A stretch of DNA of 64,000 nucleotides from positions 19,251 through 83,250 of the forward strand of contig CAZDKX010000001.1 in NCBI GenBank assembly GCA_964505935.1, written 5' to 3'. Every line of letters begins with the position of its first letter. Within the stretch, counting starts at the first letter, position 1. Source of the stretch: JADGQM01 sp964505935 (GTDB lineage Bacteria > Desulfobacterota > Syntrophobacteria > Syntrophobacterales > Syntrophobacteraceae). Shown here piece by piece: positions 44,801 to 51,859 of the stretch. The notes beneath the pieces are model-generated. The model was not told the origin of the DNA, did not search any database, and saw only the letters and a list, made by a program, of their open reading frames with translations. The translations under genes were made by a program, and so were the position numbers.

Positions 44801-45275
44801 GATGGACGACTACCTGGCCAAACCCATCAACACGGCTGAGCTCTATGCACTGCTTCAAAAGCACTCGGCAACTGTCGGAAGCAACGCTCGTGAGGCCGCA
44901 CCGAAGGAGCAACCCCTCGAACCATCACCCGAGACCGAGGTGTTCGACGTCGCGGCGGCTTTGGCGAAAGTGGGGGATGACCGGGAATTTCTCGTGGAAA
45001 TCGCGCAACTGCTACTGGATGCGTGGCCCGAGCACCAGACCCGGATTCGTGAGGCGGTGGAAGCTCACGACGCCTATGCGCTGGAACGCGCCGCTCACAG
45101 CCTGAAGGGGGCGGTGGGCAACTTTGGGACCGGCGGAGCGTTCGCCGCGGCCTATCACCTCGAACGTCTCGCCCACGACGGGAAGCTGGCTGAGACAGCC
45201 GGTGCCTTTCTGGACCTGGAGAGGGAATTCGAGCGGTTGCGGGCGGCAATGAAGGCTGCCCTGCCGGAGCTGTAG
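41865..45275 (+). CDS. Hybrid sensor histidine kinase (TM2-PAS3-HisKA-HATPase-REC2-Hpt)
   Basis: 1136 residues. Two membrane helices (about 26-42 and 58-76) with almost no periplasmic loop, three PAS domains (about 105-225, 235-335, 355-470), HisKA with H488 (MSHEIRTPMN), an HATPase with the N-box NLVGNAIKF, receiver 1 with D782 (ILDFLMPEMDG), receiver 2 with D932 (LMDVQMPLLDG) and an Hpt domain with H1078 (AHSLKGAVG). It is of the BarA/GacS architecture. Lacking its own extracellular sensor, it may rely on the Cache protein upstream. Output goes to the adjacent receiver-GGDEF protein. Confidence 0.93.
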   Translation: MPDHDSRRDPRDNLVSEQKQTLMLRLMLTIVAVFALMSGYQWAKGALFPQLTLLQSELLTILITILVTALAVCLGSRRFESNQQRNLQRALELEAAQEAEKTIKEQFLFLQNLLDTIPSPVFYKDTQMRYQQCNKALESFYGYRREEIIGRSIHDLTLRDLAEIHSEKDAELLRQPGINKYETQFKTADGGMQSAVCYKASVVNAEGKIVGLVGVILDITERKQLEETLQESEQSLRAILDAVHTGILIIDPANHAIVQANPAILEMIGKPEGEILGRVCHRFVCPAEQGRCPITDLGQQVDNTERILLNSRGEKIPVLKSVSKIMLSGCEYLLENIVDISRLKSAQQVAMQETAKLSAMLSGMEEGVVFADANDVVVEVNDWFARLVGQKREQLIGKTIAELHQGKALEGIHRLIHDFHEKSASAPVFIQRAIGDMEAILRVQPIYQDSNYQGVLLNVVNVTDLVQARRRAEAADIAKSEFLANMSHEIRTPMNAIIGMTDLVLDTTLTEEQREFVDVIRSSAYGLLTLINDILDLSKIESAKLTLDLIPFSLPNTLDDTLKSLAVGAHGKGLELAYQIDPSIPEMLIGDPGRLRQVMTNLVGNAIKFTECGEVVVTVTREEETEESARLRFKVADTGIGIPPDKLEVVFEPFRQVDSATTRKYGGTGLGLSITRHLVTLMGGGRIQVESTLGKGSVFQFSASFKRLTDPSHPKPVNLDPVALQGLPVLVVDDNAANRHILEDMLANWRMKPTAVNDGRAALEHIERASAAGNPYALIILDFLMPEMDGLTLADTIMQSSHKENTRIIMLTSAGQRGDAARCRELGISAYLTKPIKQSDLLDAITNVLAAKPEHLTPPHLVTRHSLRELPPPPGVVMMRPLRILVAEDNLVNQTVAVRILEKGGHSVVVANNGKEALTTLGRVQFDLILMDVQMPLLDGLETTRMIRHQERETGRHIPIIAMTAHAMKGDREQCLAAGMDDYLAKPINTAELYALLQKHSATVGSNAREAAPKEQPLEPSPETEVFDVAAALAKVGDDREFLVEIAQLLLDAWPEHQTRIREAVEAHDAYALERAAHSLKGAVGNFGTGGAFAAAYHLERLAHDGKLAETAGAFLDLEREFERLRAAMKAALPEL

Positions 45276-45276
45276 C

Positions 45277-46194
45277 ATGGAAATCCTGATCGTCGAAGAC
45301 GAACCCATCTCGAGGCGCCTGCTGCAATACACGCTGACCCGATGGGGCTACAAGGTCACTGCCGCCGCGGATGGCAGGGAGGCTTGGGAAATGCTGCAGA
45401 GCCCAGACCCGCCGAGCCTGGTCATTTCCGACTGGATGATGCCCGGGATGGACGGTCTCGAGCTGTGCAGCCGTATCCGCGGCCGGGATCGACCGGGCTA
45501 CACCTACCTCATCATCCTCACGGCACGAGACAAGAAAGAAGATGTGATCAAAGGCCTGGAAGCCGGCGCAGACGACTATCTGATCAAACCCTTTGACCAG
45601 GAAGAATTGCGGTGCCGCATCAATATCGGGGAGCGGATCATCAATCTCGAACGCCGGATCCTGCAGCTGGCAAATACCGACCCCCTCACCGGGATTCTCA
45701 ATCGCCGGGCGTTCATGGAAAGGATGGAAGCCGAACTACACCGAGCCGGCCGGGAGGGCGGGGAGATCTCGCTCATCATTACCGATCTCGACCATTTCAA
45801 GAGTATCAACGACCGGTTCGGCCATGTGATGGGTGATCTGGTGCTGCAGAAATTCGTGGAAACCTTATCGACCATTATCAGGCCCTACGATTTCATGGGC
45901 CGTTATGGCGGCGAGGAATTCGCCATCGGGTTGCCGGGAGTGGATGGTCGACAGGCCGGCGAGGTGGCGGAAAGGATACGCCGGGGCGTTGAATCGCTGG
46001 ACCTTACTGCCCCGGGCTTGTCCGCCGGGGTCCGTATAACCGCCAGTTTTGGCGCCGCTTCCCTGTGCCGGGAAGGTCGTGAAAACCTCTCCTCTCTCAT
46101 CACGCGCGCTGATGATGCCCTGTTCCGGGCCAAGCGAGAGGGGCGCAACCACGTCTGCGTCGCCCAGGAACCATGTCAGGGCGTAATTGAATAG
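45277..46194 (+). CDS. Receiver-GGDEF diguanylate cyclase
   Basis: 305 residues. The receiver has D52 in ISDWMMPGMDG. The GGDEF domain has the active motif GGEEF at 211-215 and an intact RxxD product-inhibition site (R202, D205) six residues before it. It starts one base after the kinase stop. The expected pathway is Cache sensor, phosphorelay through the Hpt, phosphorylation of D52, and cyclic di-GMP synthesis. Confidence 0.93.
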   Translation: MEILIVEDEPISRRLLQYTLTRWGYKVTAAADGREAWEMLQSPDPPSLVISDWMMPGMDGLELCSRIRGRDRPGYTYLIILTARDKKEDVIKGLEAGADDYLIKPFDQEELRCRINIGERIINLERRILQLANTDPLTGILNRRAFMERMEAELHRAGREGGEISLIITDLDHFKSINDRFGHVMGDLVLQKFVETLSTIIRPYDFMGRYGGEEFAIGLPGVDGRQAGEVAERIRRGVESLDLTAPGLSAGVRITASFGAASLCREGRENLSSLITRADDALFRAKREGRNHVCVAQEPCQGVIE

Positions 46195-46219
46195 GGTAAA
46201 GCGACAGCAGGAGGCGTCT

Positions 46220-46555
46220 ATGAAAGAGCTGGTTGTTTTACTGTTCGGCACCTTGCTTTTGGCCGGCTGCGCCGTGGTAACGCCCTATGGCACCAGTCTC
46301 TATGTACCCGACCCCGAAATCACCATTTTGCCTTTTCCTTATTCGTATCCCTACTATCCCTACGGTTACTACCCCTATGCCAGCTACCCCTATTACTCCC
46401 CCTGGTATGCCTGGTGGCGTCCAGGCTGGAACTCCTGGGGGTTTTCCTATTACCTCGATGGTCACGGTGGGCCTCCCCGGCATTATGGAGGTCACGGCGG
46501 CCCCCCCCGGCACCACGGAGGTTACGGCGGCCATCGCGGCCCCTCTCGGCATTGA
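46220..46555 (+). CDS. Tyr/Pro- and Gly/His-rich small lipoprotein
   Basis: 111 residues from the ATG at 46220 behind AGGAGG. The lipobox is LLLAGC. The mature protein is rich in Tyr and Pro (repeats such as YPYYPYGYYPYASYPYY), then ends in Gly-His-Pro repeats (GHGGPPRHYGGHGGPPRHHG). Low-complexity proteins of this type are often annotated as Slp-like or unknown envelope lipoproteins. The His-rich tail could bind metal. No function is assigned. Confidence 0.7.
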   Translation: MKELVVLLFGTLLLAGCAVVTPYGTSLYVPDPEITILPFPYSYPYYPYGYYPYASYPYYSPWYAWWRPGWNSWGFSYYLDGHGGPPRHYGGHGGPPRHHGGYGGHRGPSRH

Positions 46556-46717
46556 ACCCCTCGACAACGGTGGCATCCAACGTATCCGGGCCCATCGCTG
46601 GAGCAGCAGCTCCCAGGATTGTCCGGGAGGATTTCCCTAATCGGCCCTTTTTGTTCCTGAACCTGAGTACTTTTCATGGATGGCAAAGCCAACCGCTCAA
46701 ACCCAGGAGAAGAATCC

Positions 46718-48373
46718 ATGACACGACACCCCCTGGCGGGCAAACCCGCCCCCAAGTCCATGCTTGTCAACATTCCCCGGCTTGTTACCGCTTACTACAG
46801 CCGGCGTCCGGATCCATCCGAAAAGGCTCAGCAGGTGGCCTTCGGGACTTCTGGACACCGTGGCTCATCGCTGGAAAGGAGTTTCAACGAGCCCCATATC
46901 CTGGCCACCACTCAGGCCATTTGCGAGTACCGGACGGCCAACAAGATTTCCGGCCCCCTTTTTCTCGGCATGGACACGCACGCGCTGTCGGAGCCAAGCT
47001 TCGTGACCGCCCTCGAGGTGCTTGCCGCCAACGGCGTTGAAGTCATGCGGCAGGATGGTTTCGGGTACACCCCGACCCCGGTCATCTCCCACGCGATTCT
47101 GGTTTACAATCGGCAGCGTCCCGCCGGGCTTGCGGACGGCATTGTCATCACTCCTTCTCATAATCCCCCCGAAGACGGCGGCTTCAAATACAATCCTCCC
47201 CACGGCGGCCCGGCCGACACCGACACCACGCGCTGGATTGAAAACCGGGCGAACGAGCTGCTGGCTGCCGACAACAAGGCCGTGAGGCGGTTGCCGTACG
47301 AACGGGCGCTAAGAGCCCCCACCACCCATCCCCATGATTATGTGACACCCTACGTGCAAGATCTCGAACAGGTGATCGACATGGCAAATATTGCCGCCGC
47401 CGGGATCAGGCTTGGCGTGGACCCCCTGGGGGGCGCCTCGGTGGCGTTTTGGAAGCCCCTCGCCGAACGTTATGGCATCAATCTCGAGGTGGTCAACCCC
47501 ACGGTCGATCCCACCTTTGGCTTCATGACCGTTGACCGTGACGGAAAAATCAGGATGGATTGTTCTTCCCCTTACGCCATGGCCAATCTCATTCAACTGA
47601 AGGATCGCTACGATCTGGCCTTCGGCAATGACCCCGACTCTGACCGGCACGGGATCATAACGCCGAGCGCAGGCCTGATGAACCCCAATCATTACCTCGC
47701 GGTCGCCATCTGGTACCTCTTTCAGCACCGCCCGGGATGGCGCGCCGACGCCGCTGTGGGCAAGACCCTGGTGAGCAGCAGCATGATCGATCGCGTGGCT
47801 CATCACCTCGGCCGAAGGGTTTCCGAGGTCCCCGTCGGCTTCAAATGGTTCGTGGACTGCCTCATCGGCGGTTCGTGCGGCTTCGGCGGTGAAGAAAGCG
47901 CCGGAGCGTCCTTCCTGCGCAAAGATGGCAGCGTCTGGACCACCGATAAAGATGGCATAATCATGGACCTGCTGGCCGCGGAAATCACTGCCGTCACCGG
48001 GCACGATCCCGGGGAGCATTACCAGACGCTCACCGAGCATTTCGGTTCTCCCCTCTACGAAAGGATTGATGCCCCCGCTACCCGCGACCAAAAGGCCCTT
48101 CTGGGAAAACTCTCCCCCGATCAGATCACAGCTTCGACCCTCGCCGGAGAACCGATTCAGGCCAGCCTGACCCATGCGCCGGGAAATGGAGCCGCGATCG
48201 GCGGTTTAAAGGTCATAACCGAAAACGGCTGGTTCGCCGCCCGGCCCTCCGGCACTGAAGATGTGTACAAGATCTACACCGAGAGCTTCAAGGGCCCGGA
48301 CCACCTCAGGCAAATTCAGGAGGAAGCCAGGAGCATTGTCGATGCGGTTTTCCGGCAGGCGGGAGGAAAGTGA
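46718..48373 (+). CDS. pgm: Phosphoglucomutase (alpha-D-glucose phosphate-specific)
   Basis: 551 residues from the ATG at 46718 (AGGAG eight bases upstream); an upstream in-frame ATG at 46676 is less likely by comparison with the family start. FGTSGHRGS opens the first domain, TPSHNPPEDGG holds the phosphoserine, DPDSDRHG binds metal, GGEESAGAS binds the sugar and RPSGTEDVYKIY binds phosphate. It converts glucose 1-phosphate and glucose 6-phosphate. Full length for the E. coli Pgm type. Confidence 0.95.
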   Translation: MTRHPLAGKPAPKSMLVNIPRLVTAYYSRRPDPSEKAQQVAFGTSGHRGSSLERSFNEPHILATTQAICEYRTANKISGPLFLGMDTHALSEPSFVTALEVLAANGVEVMRQDGFGYTPTPVISHAILVYNRQRPAGLADGIVITPSHNPPEDGGFKYNPPHGGPADTDTTRWIENRANELLAADNKAVRRLPYERALRAPTTHPHDYVTPYVQDLEQVIDMANIAAAGIRLGVDPLGGASVAFWKPLAERYGINLEVVNPTVDPTFGFMTVDRDGKIRMDCSSPYAMANLIQLKDRYDLAFGNDPDSDRHGIITPSAGLMNPNHYLAVAIWYLFQHRPGWRADAAVGKTLVSSSMIDRVAHHLGRRVSEVPVGFKWFVDCLIGGSCGFGGEESAGASFLRKDGSVWTTDKDGIIMDLLAAEITAVTGHDPGEHYQTLTEHFGSPLYERIDAPATRDQKALLGKLSPDQITASTLAGEPIQASLTHAPGNGAAIGGLKVITENGWFAARPSGTEDVYKIYTESFKGPDHLRQIQEEARSIVDAVFRQAGGK

Positions 48374-48376
48374 AAA

Positions 48377-48703
48377 GCGAACCGCAGAATAGCGAACACG
48401 GAAAAGCGAACCGCAGAATATCCAACAAGAAATGTCCAATGACNNNNNNNNNNNNNNNNNNNNNNNNNNNNNNNNNNNNNNNNNNNNNNNNNNNNNNNNN
48501 NNNNNNNNNNNNNNNNNNNNNNNNNNNNNNNNNNNNNNNNNNNCGGAAAAGCGAACCGCAGAATATCCAACAAGAAATGTCCAATGACGAAGTGATGAAA
48601 GGCCAATCAGAACATAGCGAACACGGAAAAGCGAACCGCAGAATATCCAACAAGAAATGTCCAATGACGAAGTGATGAGAGGCCAATCTGGAGAATATTG
48701 AAC
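48377..48703 (+). repeat. Tandem 80 bp array of MITE left ends, interrupted by assembly gap
   Basis: Units beginning CGGAAAAGCGAACCGCAGAA start at 48399, 48544 and 48624; the last two are exactly 80 bp apart and nearly identical for their first 66 bp. A partial unit lies at 48377-48398. The unit is the outer end of the element described at 48626. The pre-gap copy stops 45 bp into the unit, so the true gap would be about 35 bp plus a multiple of 80 bp. Peptide frames through here are translations of repeat DNA. Confidence 0.85.
48444..48543. other. Assembly gap (100 N)
   Basis: Exactly 100 N, the usual placeholder for a gap of unknown size. It lies inside the 80 bp tandem array, which explains the break. 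Confidence 0.98.
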
Positions 48704-48850
48704 AAAGAATGAACAACAGTGAAAGAAGCCTTTGGAGCAAATCAGCCATGTCTCATATGGGGCTTACCTCGAGTTGGGCAATCTGATCCCAGAGGCTTCT
48801 TCCTTCATCATTCTGCGGTTTCTTGTTCGATATTCTGCGGTTCGCTTTTC
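48626..48850 (+). mobile_element. MITE-like element, copy A
   Basis: 225 bp with terminal inverted repeats of about 32 bp: GAAAAGCGAACCGCAGAATA at the left, its complement TATTCTGCGGTTCGCTTTTC at the right, each followed inward by (T)CSAACAAGAAA. The interior (48719-48806) aligns along its whole length with the reverse complement of copy B at 51598-51820. Overall similarity is roughly 80 percent by eye. No transposase frame is inside, which fits a non-autonomous element. Confidence 0.75.
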
Positions 48851-48898
48851 ATCTGGTTCGCTTTTCATCTGGTTCGCTTTTCATCTGGTTCGCTTTTT
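48841..48898 (+). repeat. Tandem 16 bp repeat at the end of MITE copy A
   Basis: The unit TTCGCTTTTCATCTGG starts at 48841, 48857 and 48873 with a partial fourth at 48889. The first ten bases are the outer tip of the MITE right end, so the array looks like slippage-driven growth at the element edge. Confidence 0.85.
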
Positions 48899-48934
48899 AA
48901 TCGCGATATGCTCCTTCAAATGAGGTGACAACAA

Positions 48935-49828
48935 ATGGGAGAGGCTCTCGTTAACCAGCTTTGGGCCGAGTTCTATTCACTGCAGGCGGTGGATTTGCTG
49001 ACCATTGCCACCCTTGCTATCCTCGAAGGCATCCTTTCCGTCGACAATGCGCTGGTTTTGGCCATTCTCGTTCGTACGCTTCCCAAGCATCAGCAACAGC
49101 GGGCCCTGGCCTATGGCATCCTGGGAGCCTTCGGCTTCAGGTTTCTCGCTTTGATCTTTGCCGCCTACCTGATGCGCCTCTGGGTCTTCAAGCTCATCGG
49201 CGGAGCTTATCTGCTCTACCTGGCCATGAAGCACATGTTTTTCTTTCAGAAGGAAGACGCCCACCAGCCGAGCGCCTCGGTGGTCGGCAACTTCTGGAAA
49301 ACCGTCTTCCTCGTCGAGCTTACGGATATCGCTTTTTCCATCGACAGCATCACGACCGCGGTGGCCATGAGCGACAAGCTGCTGATCGTCTGGCTGGGCG
49401 GCATCCTCGGGATTGTCTCGCTGCGTTTGGCTTCAGGCGTCTTCATTCGCCTCCTCGAAAAACTCCCCAAACTTGAAGACCTGGCCTATCAGCTCATCTT
49501 CTTTATCGGCACCAAGCTGACTCTGGAAGCTTTTCACGTGGAAATCGAAATCGAGATCTTCTGGCTGATCATGGGCGTAATCGCCATCCTCGGTGGTGCC
49601 TTGGTCTATCGCGACTATCACCAGCGCAGGACCCGCACCAAATTCCACAATCTCCTGCTGAAACGCCTGGACGAGGGCGACATCACCCTGGAGGAAGTGC
49701 TCGAGCTCGACTATCTGCCCCGCGAAGTCATTCATTACCTTCGTCAGAAGAACTGTCTAAGGATTCAGCTGCCCGAAGGTAACAGCGATTCTTGTGAGCC
49801 GTTCGCCGAAGGGCCGGGGCCGGCATAA
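48935..49828 (+). CDS. TerC-family integral membrane protein
   Basis: 297 residues with about seven membrane helices. The TerC marks are the acidic motifs LEGILSVDNALVLAILV in the first helix and ELTDIAFSIDSITTAVA in the middle, both with conserved Asp residues. Family members are linked to metal (Mn) export and to tellurite resistance. The C-terminus has a 60-residue cytoplasmic tail. The gene follows the MITE copy A region, with a short gap. Confidence 0.88.
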   Translation: MGEALVNQLWAEFYSLQAVDLLTIATLAILEGILSVDNALVLAILVRTLPKHQQQRALAYGILGAFGFRFLALIFAAYLMRLWVFKLIGGAYLLYLAMKHMFFFQKEDAHQPSASVVGNFWKTVFLVELTDIAFSIDSITTAVAMSDKLLIVWLGGILGIVSLRLASGVFIRLLEKLPKLEDLAYQLIFFIGTKLTLEAFHVEIEIEIFWLIMGVIAILGGALVYRDYHQRRTRTKFHNLLLKRLDEGDITLEEVLELDYLPREVIHYLRQKNCLRIQLPEGNSDSCEPFAEGPGPA

Positions 49829-49844
49829 GGGTGGGGATGGTGAG

Positions 49845-51380
49845 ATGAAGGAGAGAGCTGTGACCAAGCGATGGCGGTTTCCGCTCGCACTCTTTCTGGT
49901 GTTGATGGCTGCTCTTCCTCAGCCCGTTCAAGGGCTGCCTCCGGTCCAACTCACCCTGCTCCATATCAACGACTTCCACGGGCATCTTTTGCCTGAGCTC
50001 GACAAATCCATCAGTGACACCACGCCCGTGGGAGGCGCCGGCCGCCTGGCGCAATTGATTGCCGCCGAACGGGCGAAGAATCCCGACGGTGTAGTGCTGC
50101 TGTCGGCCGGGGATATGTTCCAGGGGACTCCTGTTTCCAACGTCTTTCGCGGCCAGCCGGTCATCGAGGTCATGAACTACCTGAAATTCGATGCCATGGC
50201 GCTCGGCAACCATGAATTCGACTGGGGGCTCAACGGTTTGCGTCAGCTTGCAGCAGCGGCCGCCTTCCCCTTCCTGGCAGCTAACATTCGGGATGACCAG
50301 GGTTCCGGACTTGCCCTCACCAGACCTTATATCATCCTGGAAAGAAAAGGCTTCAAGCTGGCCGTGATCGGTATCACCACCCCCGATACCGCCTTCACCA
50401 CCAAACCGGAACATGTGGCGAGGCTCACCTTTCAGCAACCGGTGGAGGTGCTGCCGCAACAGGTGCAAGAAATTCGAAACCGCGGCGCCGATTTGATCGT
50501 GCTCCTCTCCCATTCGGGTCTGGATGCCGACCTGGTAATCGCCCAGGAGGTCCCCGGGATTGACGTCATTGTCGGCGGCCATAGCCACACCGTCGTGACC
50601 CATCCGCTGCGCGTCAACGACACCCTCATCGTCCAGGCCGGCAGCTACGGTGCCTGGCTGGGAGTGCTCGAACTGGAGGTGGATATCGCGACACGCAAGG
50701 TCCTGAGCTACAATCGGGAAAACGAGCTCAGGCCGGTGCTGAACCGACCCGGCGACGCCGTGGACGAAAACGCCACGGCGATCGTCGATCGCTTCAACGA
50801 TCAGATCAAAACGGTCTTCGCCTGCGTGGTGGGTGAAACCACCGTTGACTTGAAGCGAAACCGCCGAGAAGAATCCAATGTCGGCAACCTCATCGCCGAT
50901 GCGCTGCGGGAAGCTTCCAGAGCAGACCTTGCCTTTCAGAACGGGGGCGGCATCAGAACCGATATCCCCCGAGGCCAGATCACCCTCGAGCAGCTCTACA
51001 CCCTGCTGCCCTTTGACAATCTCCTGGTAGCCATGGATTTGACCGGTGAGCAAGTGCGGGGCATTCTCGAACAGAGTGCCGGCTCACCCCATCAATTGCT
51101 CCAGGTATCGGGCCTCTCGGTGCATTTCGCGTTAGGTCGGCCGCCAGGTTCTCAGGTGACCAAGATTATGGTGGGTCATGAGCCTCTGGCCCCCGACAAG
51201 ATTTACCGAGTGGCAACGAACGATTTCCTGGCCGCCGGAGGTGATGAGATCACCCTCTTCAGAGAAGGGCGGAACGTCGTTTATGGGGATTCGCTCCGGG
51301 ACGTGGTCATCGCCTACCTGGAGAAACACTCCCCAGTCCATCCGCTGACGCAAAACCGCATCGAGATGACCAAACCATGA
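49845..51380 (+). CDS. Secreted 5'-nucleotidase / UDP-sugar hydrolase family protein
   Basis: About 511 residues from the ATG at 49845; the frame is open upstream into terC, but a signal peptide begins only here (RWRFPLALFLVLMAALPQP). The metallophosphatase domain shows HINDFHGHL, AGDMFQGTP, GNHEFDWG and GGHSHT. The C-terminal substrate domain contains GGGIRTDIPRG and LPFDNLL. It hydrolyses periplasmic nucleotides or nucleotide sugars. The stop overlaps the start of a 71-residue gene. Confidence 0.92.
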   Translation: MKERAVTKRWRFPLALFLVLMAALPQPVQGLPPVQLTLLHINDFHGHLLPELDKSISDTTPVGGAGRLAQLIAAERAKNPDGVVLLSAGDMFQGTPVSNVFRGQPVIEVMNYLKFDAMALGNHEFDWGLNGLRQLAAAAAFPFLAANIRDDQGSGLALTRPYIILERKGFKLAVIGITTPDTAFTTKPEHVARLTFQQPVEVLPQQVQEIRNRGADLIVLLSHSGLDADLVIAQEVPGIDVIVGGHSHTVVTHPLRVNDTLIVQAGSYGAWLGVLELEVDIATRKVLSYNRENELRPVLNRPGDAVDENATAIVDRFNDQIKTVFACVVGETTVDLKRNRREESNVGNLIADALREASRADLAFQNGGGIRTDIPRGQITLEQLYTLLPFDNLLVAMDLTGEQVRGILEQSAGSPHQLLQVSGLSVHFALGRPPGSQVTKIMVGHEPLAPDKIYRVATNDFLAAGGDEITLFREGRNVVYGDSLRDVVIAYLEKHSPVHPLTQNRIEMTKP

Positions 51381-51592
51381 CCACACCCATTACCGTCTTT
51401 GTGAACGACCAGCCGGTCAAAATCTTTCAAGGCATGCAGGTCAAGCACGCCCTCATCGCCTGCAATGAAGCACTTTACCGGGCCGCCCAGGCCGGCAACC
51501 TCCAGGTCCTCGACCGCCACGGCTTCCAGGTCGGCCTCGATGGGGCACTCCAGGAAGGGGCGCACATCTTCACCAGGGCCAAGTCTGGGTAG
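51377..51592 (+). CDS. Small protein coupled to 5'-nucleotidase, possible beta-grasp fold
   Basis: 71 residues starting in an ATGA overlap with the nucleotidase stop. ITVFVNDQPVKIFQGMQVKHAL at the start and GLDGALQEGAHIFTR at the end resemble the strand pattern of small beta-grasp domains (MoaD or 2Fe-2S-like), with no cysteines at all. It has no signal peptide, so it stays in the cytoplasm while its partner is exported. Function unknown. Confidence 0.65.
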   Translation: MTTPITVFVNDQPVKIFQGMQVKHALIACNEALYRAAQAGNLQVLDRHGFQVGLDGALQEGAHIFTRAKSG

Positions 51593-51597
51593 CTGTG

Positions 51598-51820
51598 GAA
51601 AAGCGAACCGCAGAATATCGAACAAGAAACCGCAGAATGATGAAGGAGAAAACCTTGCGGATTAGATTGCCCAATTCGATGTAAACCCCATTACAGACCG
51701 GGCTGATTTACTCCGAAGCCTTCTTTGACTCTTTCTCATTGTTTTTTCGATATGCTCTGATTCGCTTCTCAGCACTTCATCATTGGACATTTCTTGTTCG
51801 ATATTCTGCGGTTCGCTTTC
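51598..51820 (-). mobile_element. MITE-like element, copy B (inverted relative to copy A)
   Basis: 223 bp bounded by GAAAAGCGAACCGCAGAATA at 51598 and TATTCTGCGGTTCGCTTTC ending at 51820. Its reverse complement aligns end to end with copy A, including the shared interior GGGCAATCT and TTCTGCGGTTTCTTGTTCGA. A further imperfect end (GTTCGATATTCTGCGATTCG) follows at about 51825-51850. It occupies nearly all of the space between the 71-residue gene and the aminopeptidase. Confidence 0.75.
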
Positions 51821-51859
51821 GCGCGTTCGATATTCTGCGATTCGCTTTTCGCCAGTCTG

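Noticed and set aside
48377..48703. Possible CRISPR array
   Set aside because: The repeated unit is 80 bp with nearly identical sequence throughout, so there are no unique spacers, and no cas genes are in the window.
48206..48928. Several short frames around the N gap
   Set aside because: They translate the MITE ends and tandem repeats (for example peptides of the type FCGSLF) and cross the N run; not genes.
49728..51053. 441-codon open frame on the minus strand
   Set aside because: Antisense to the 5'-nucleotidase, which has clear motifs and a signal peptide.
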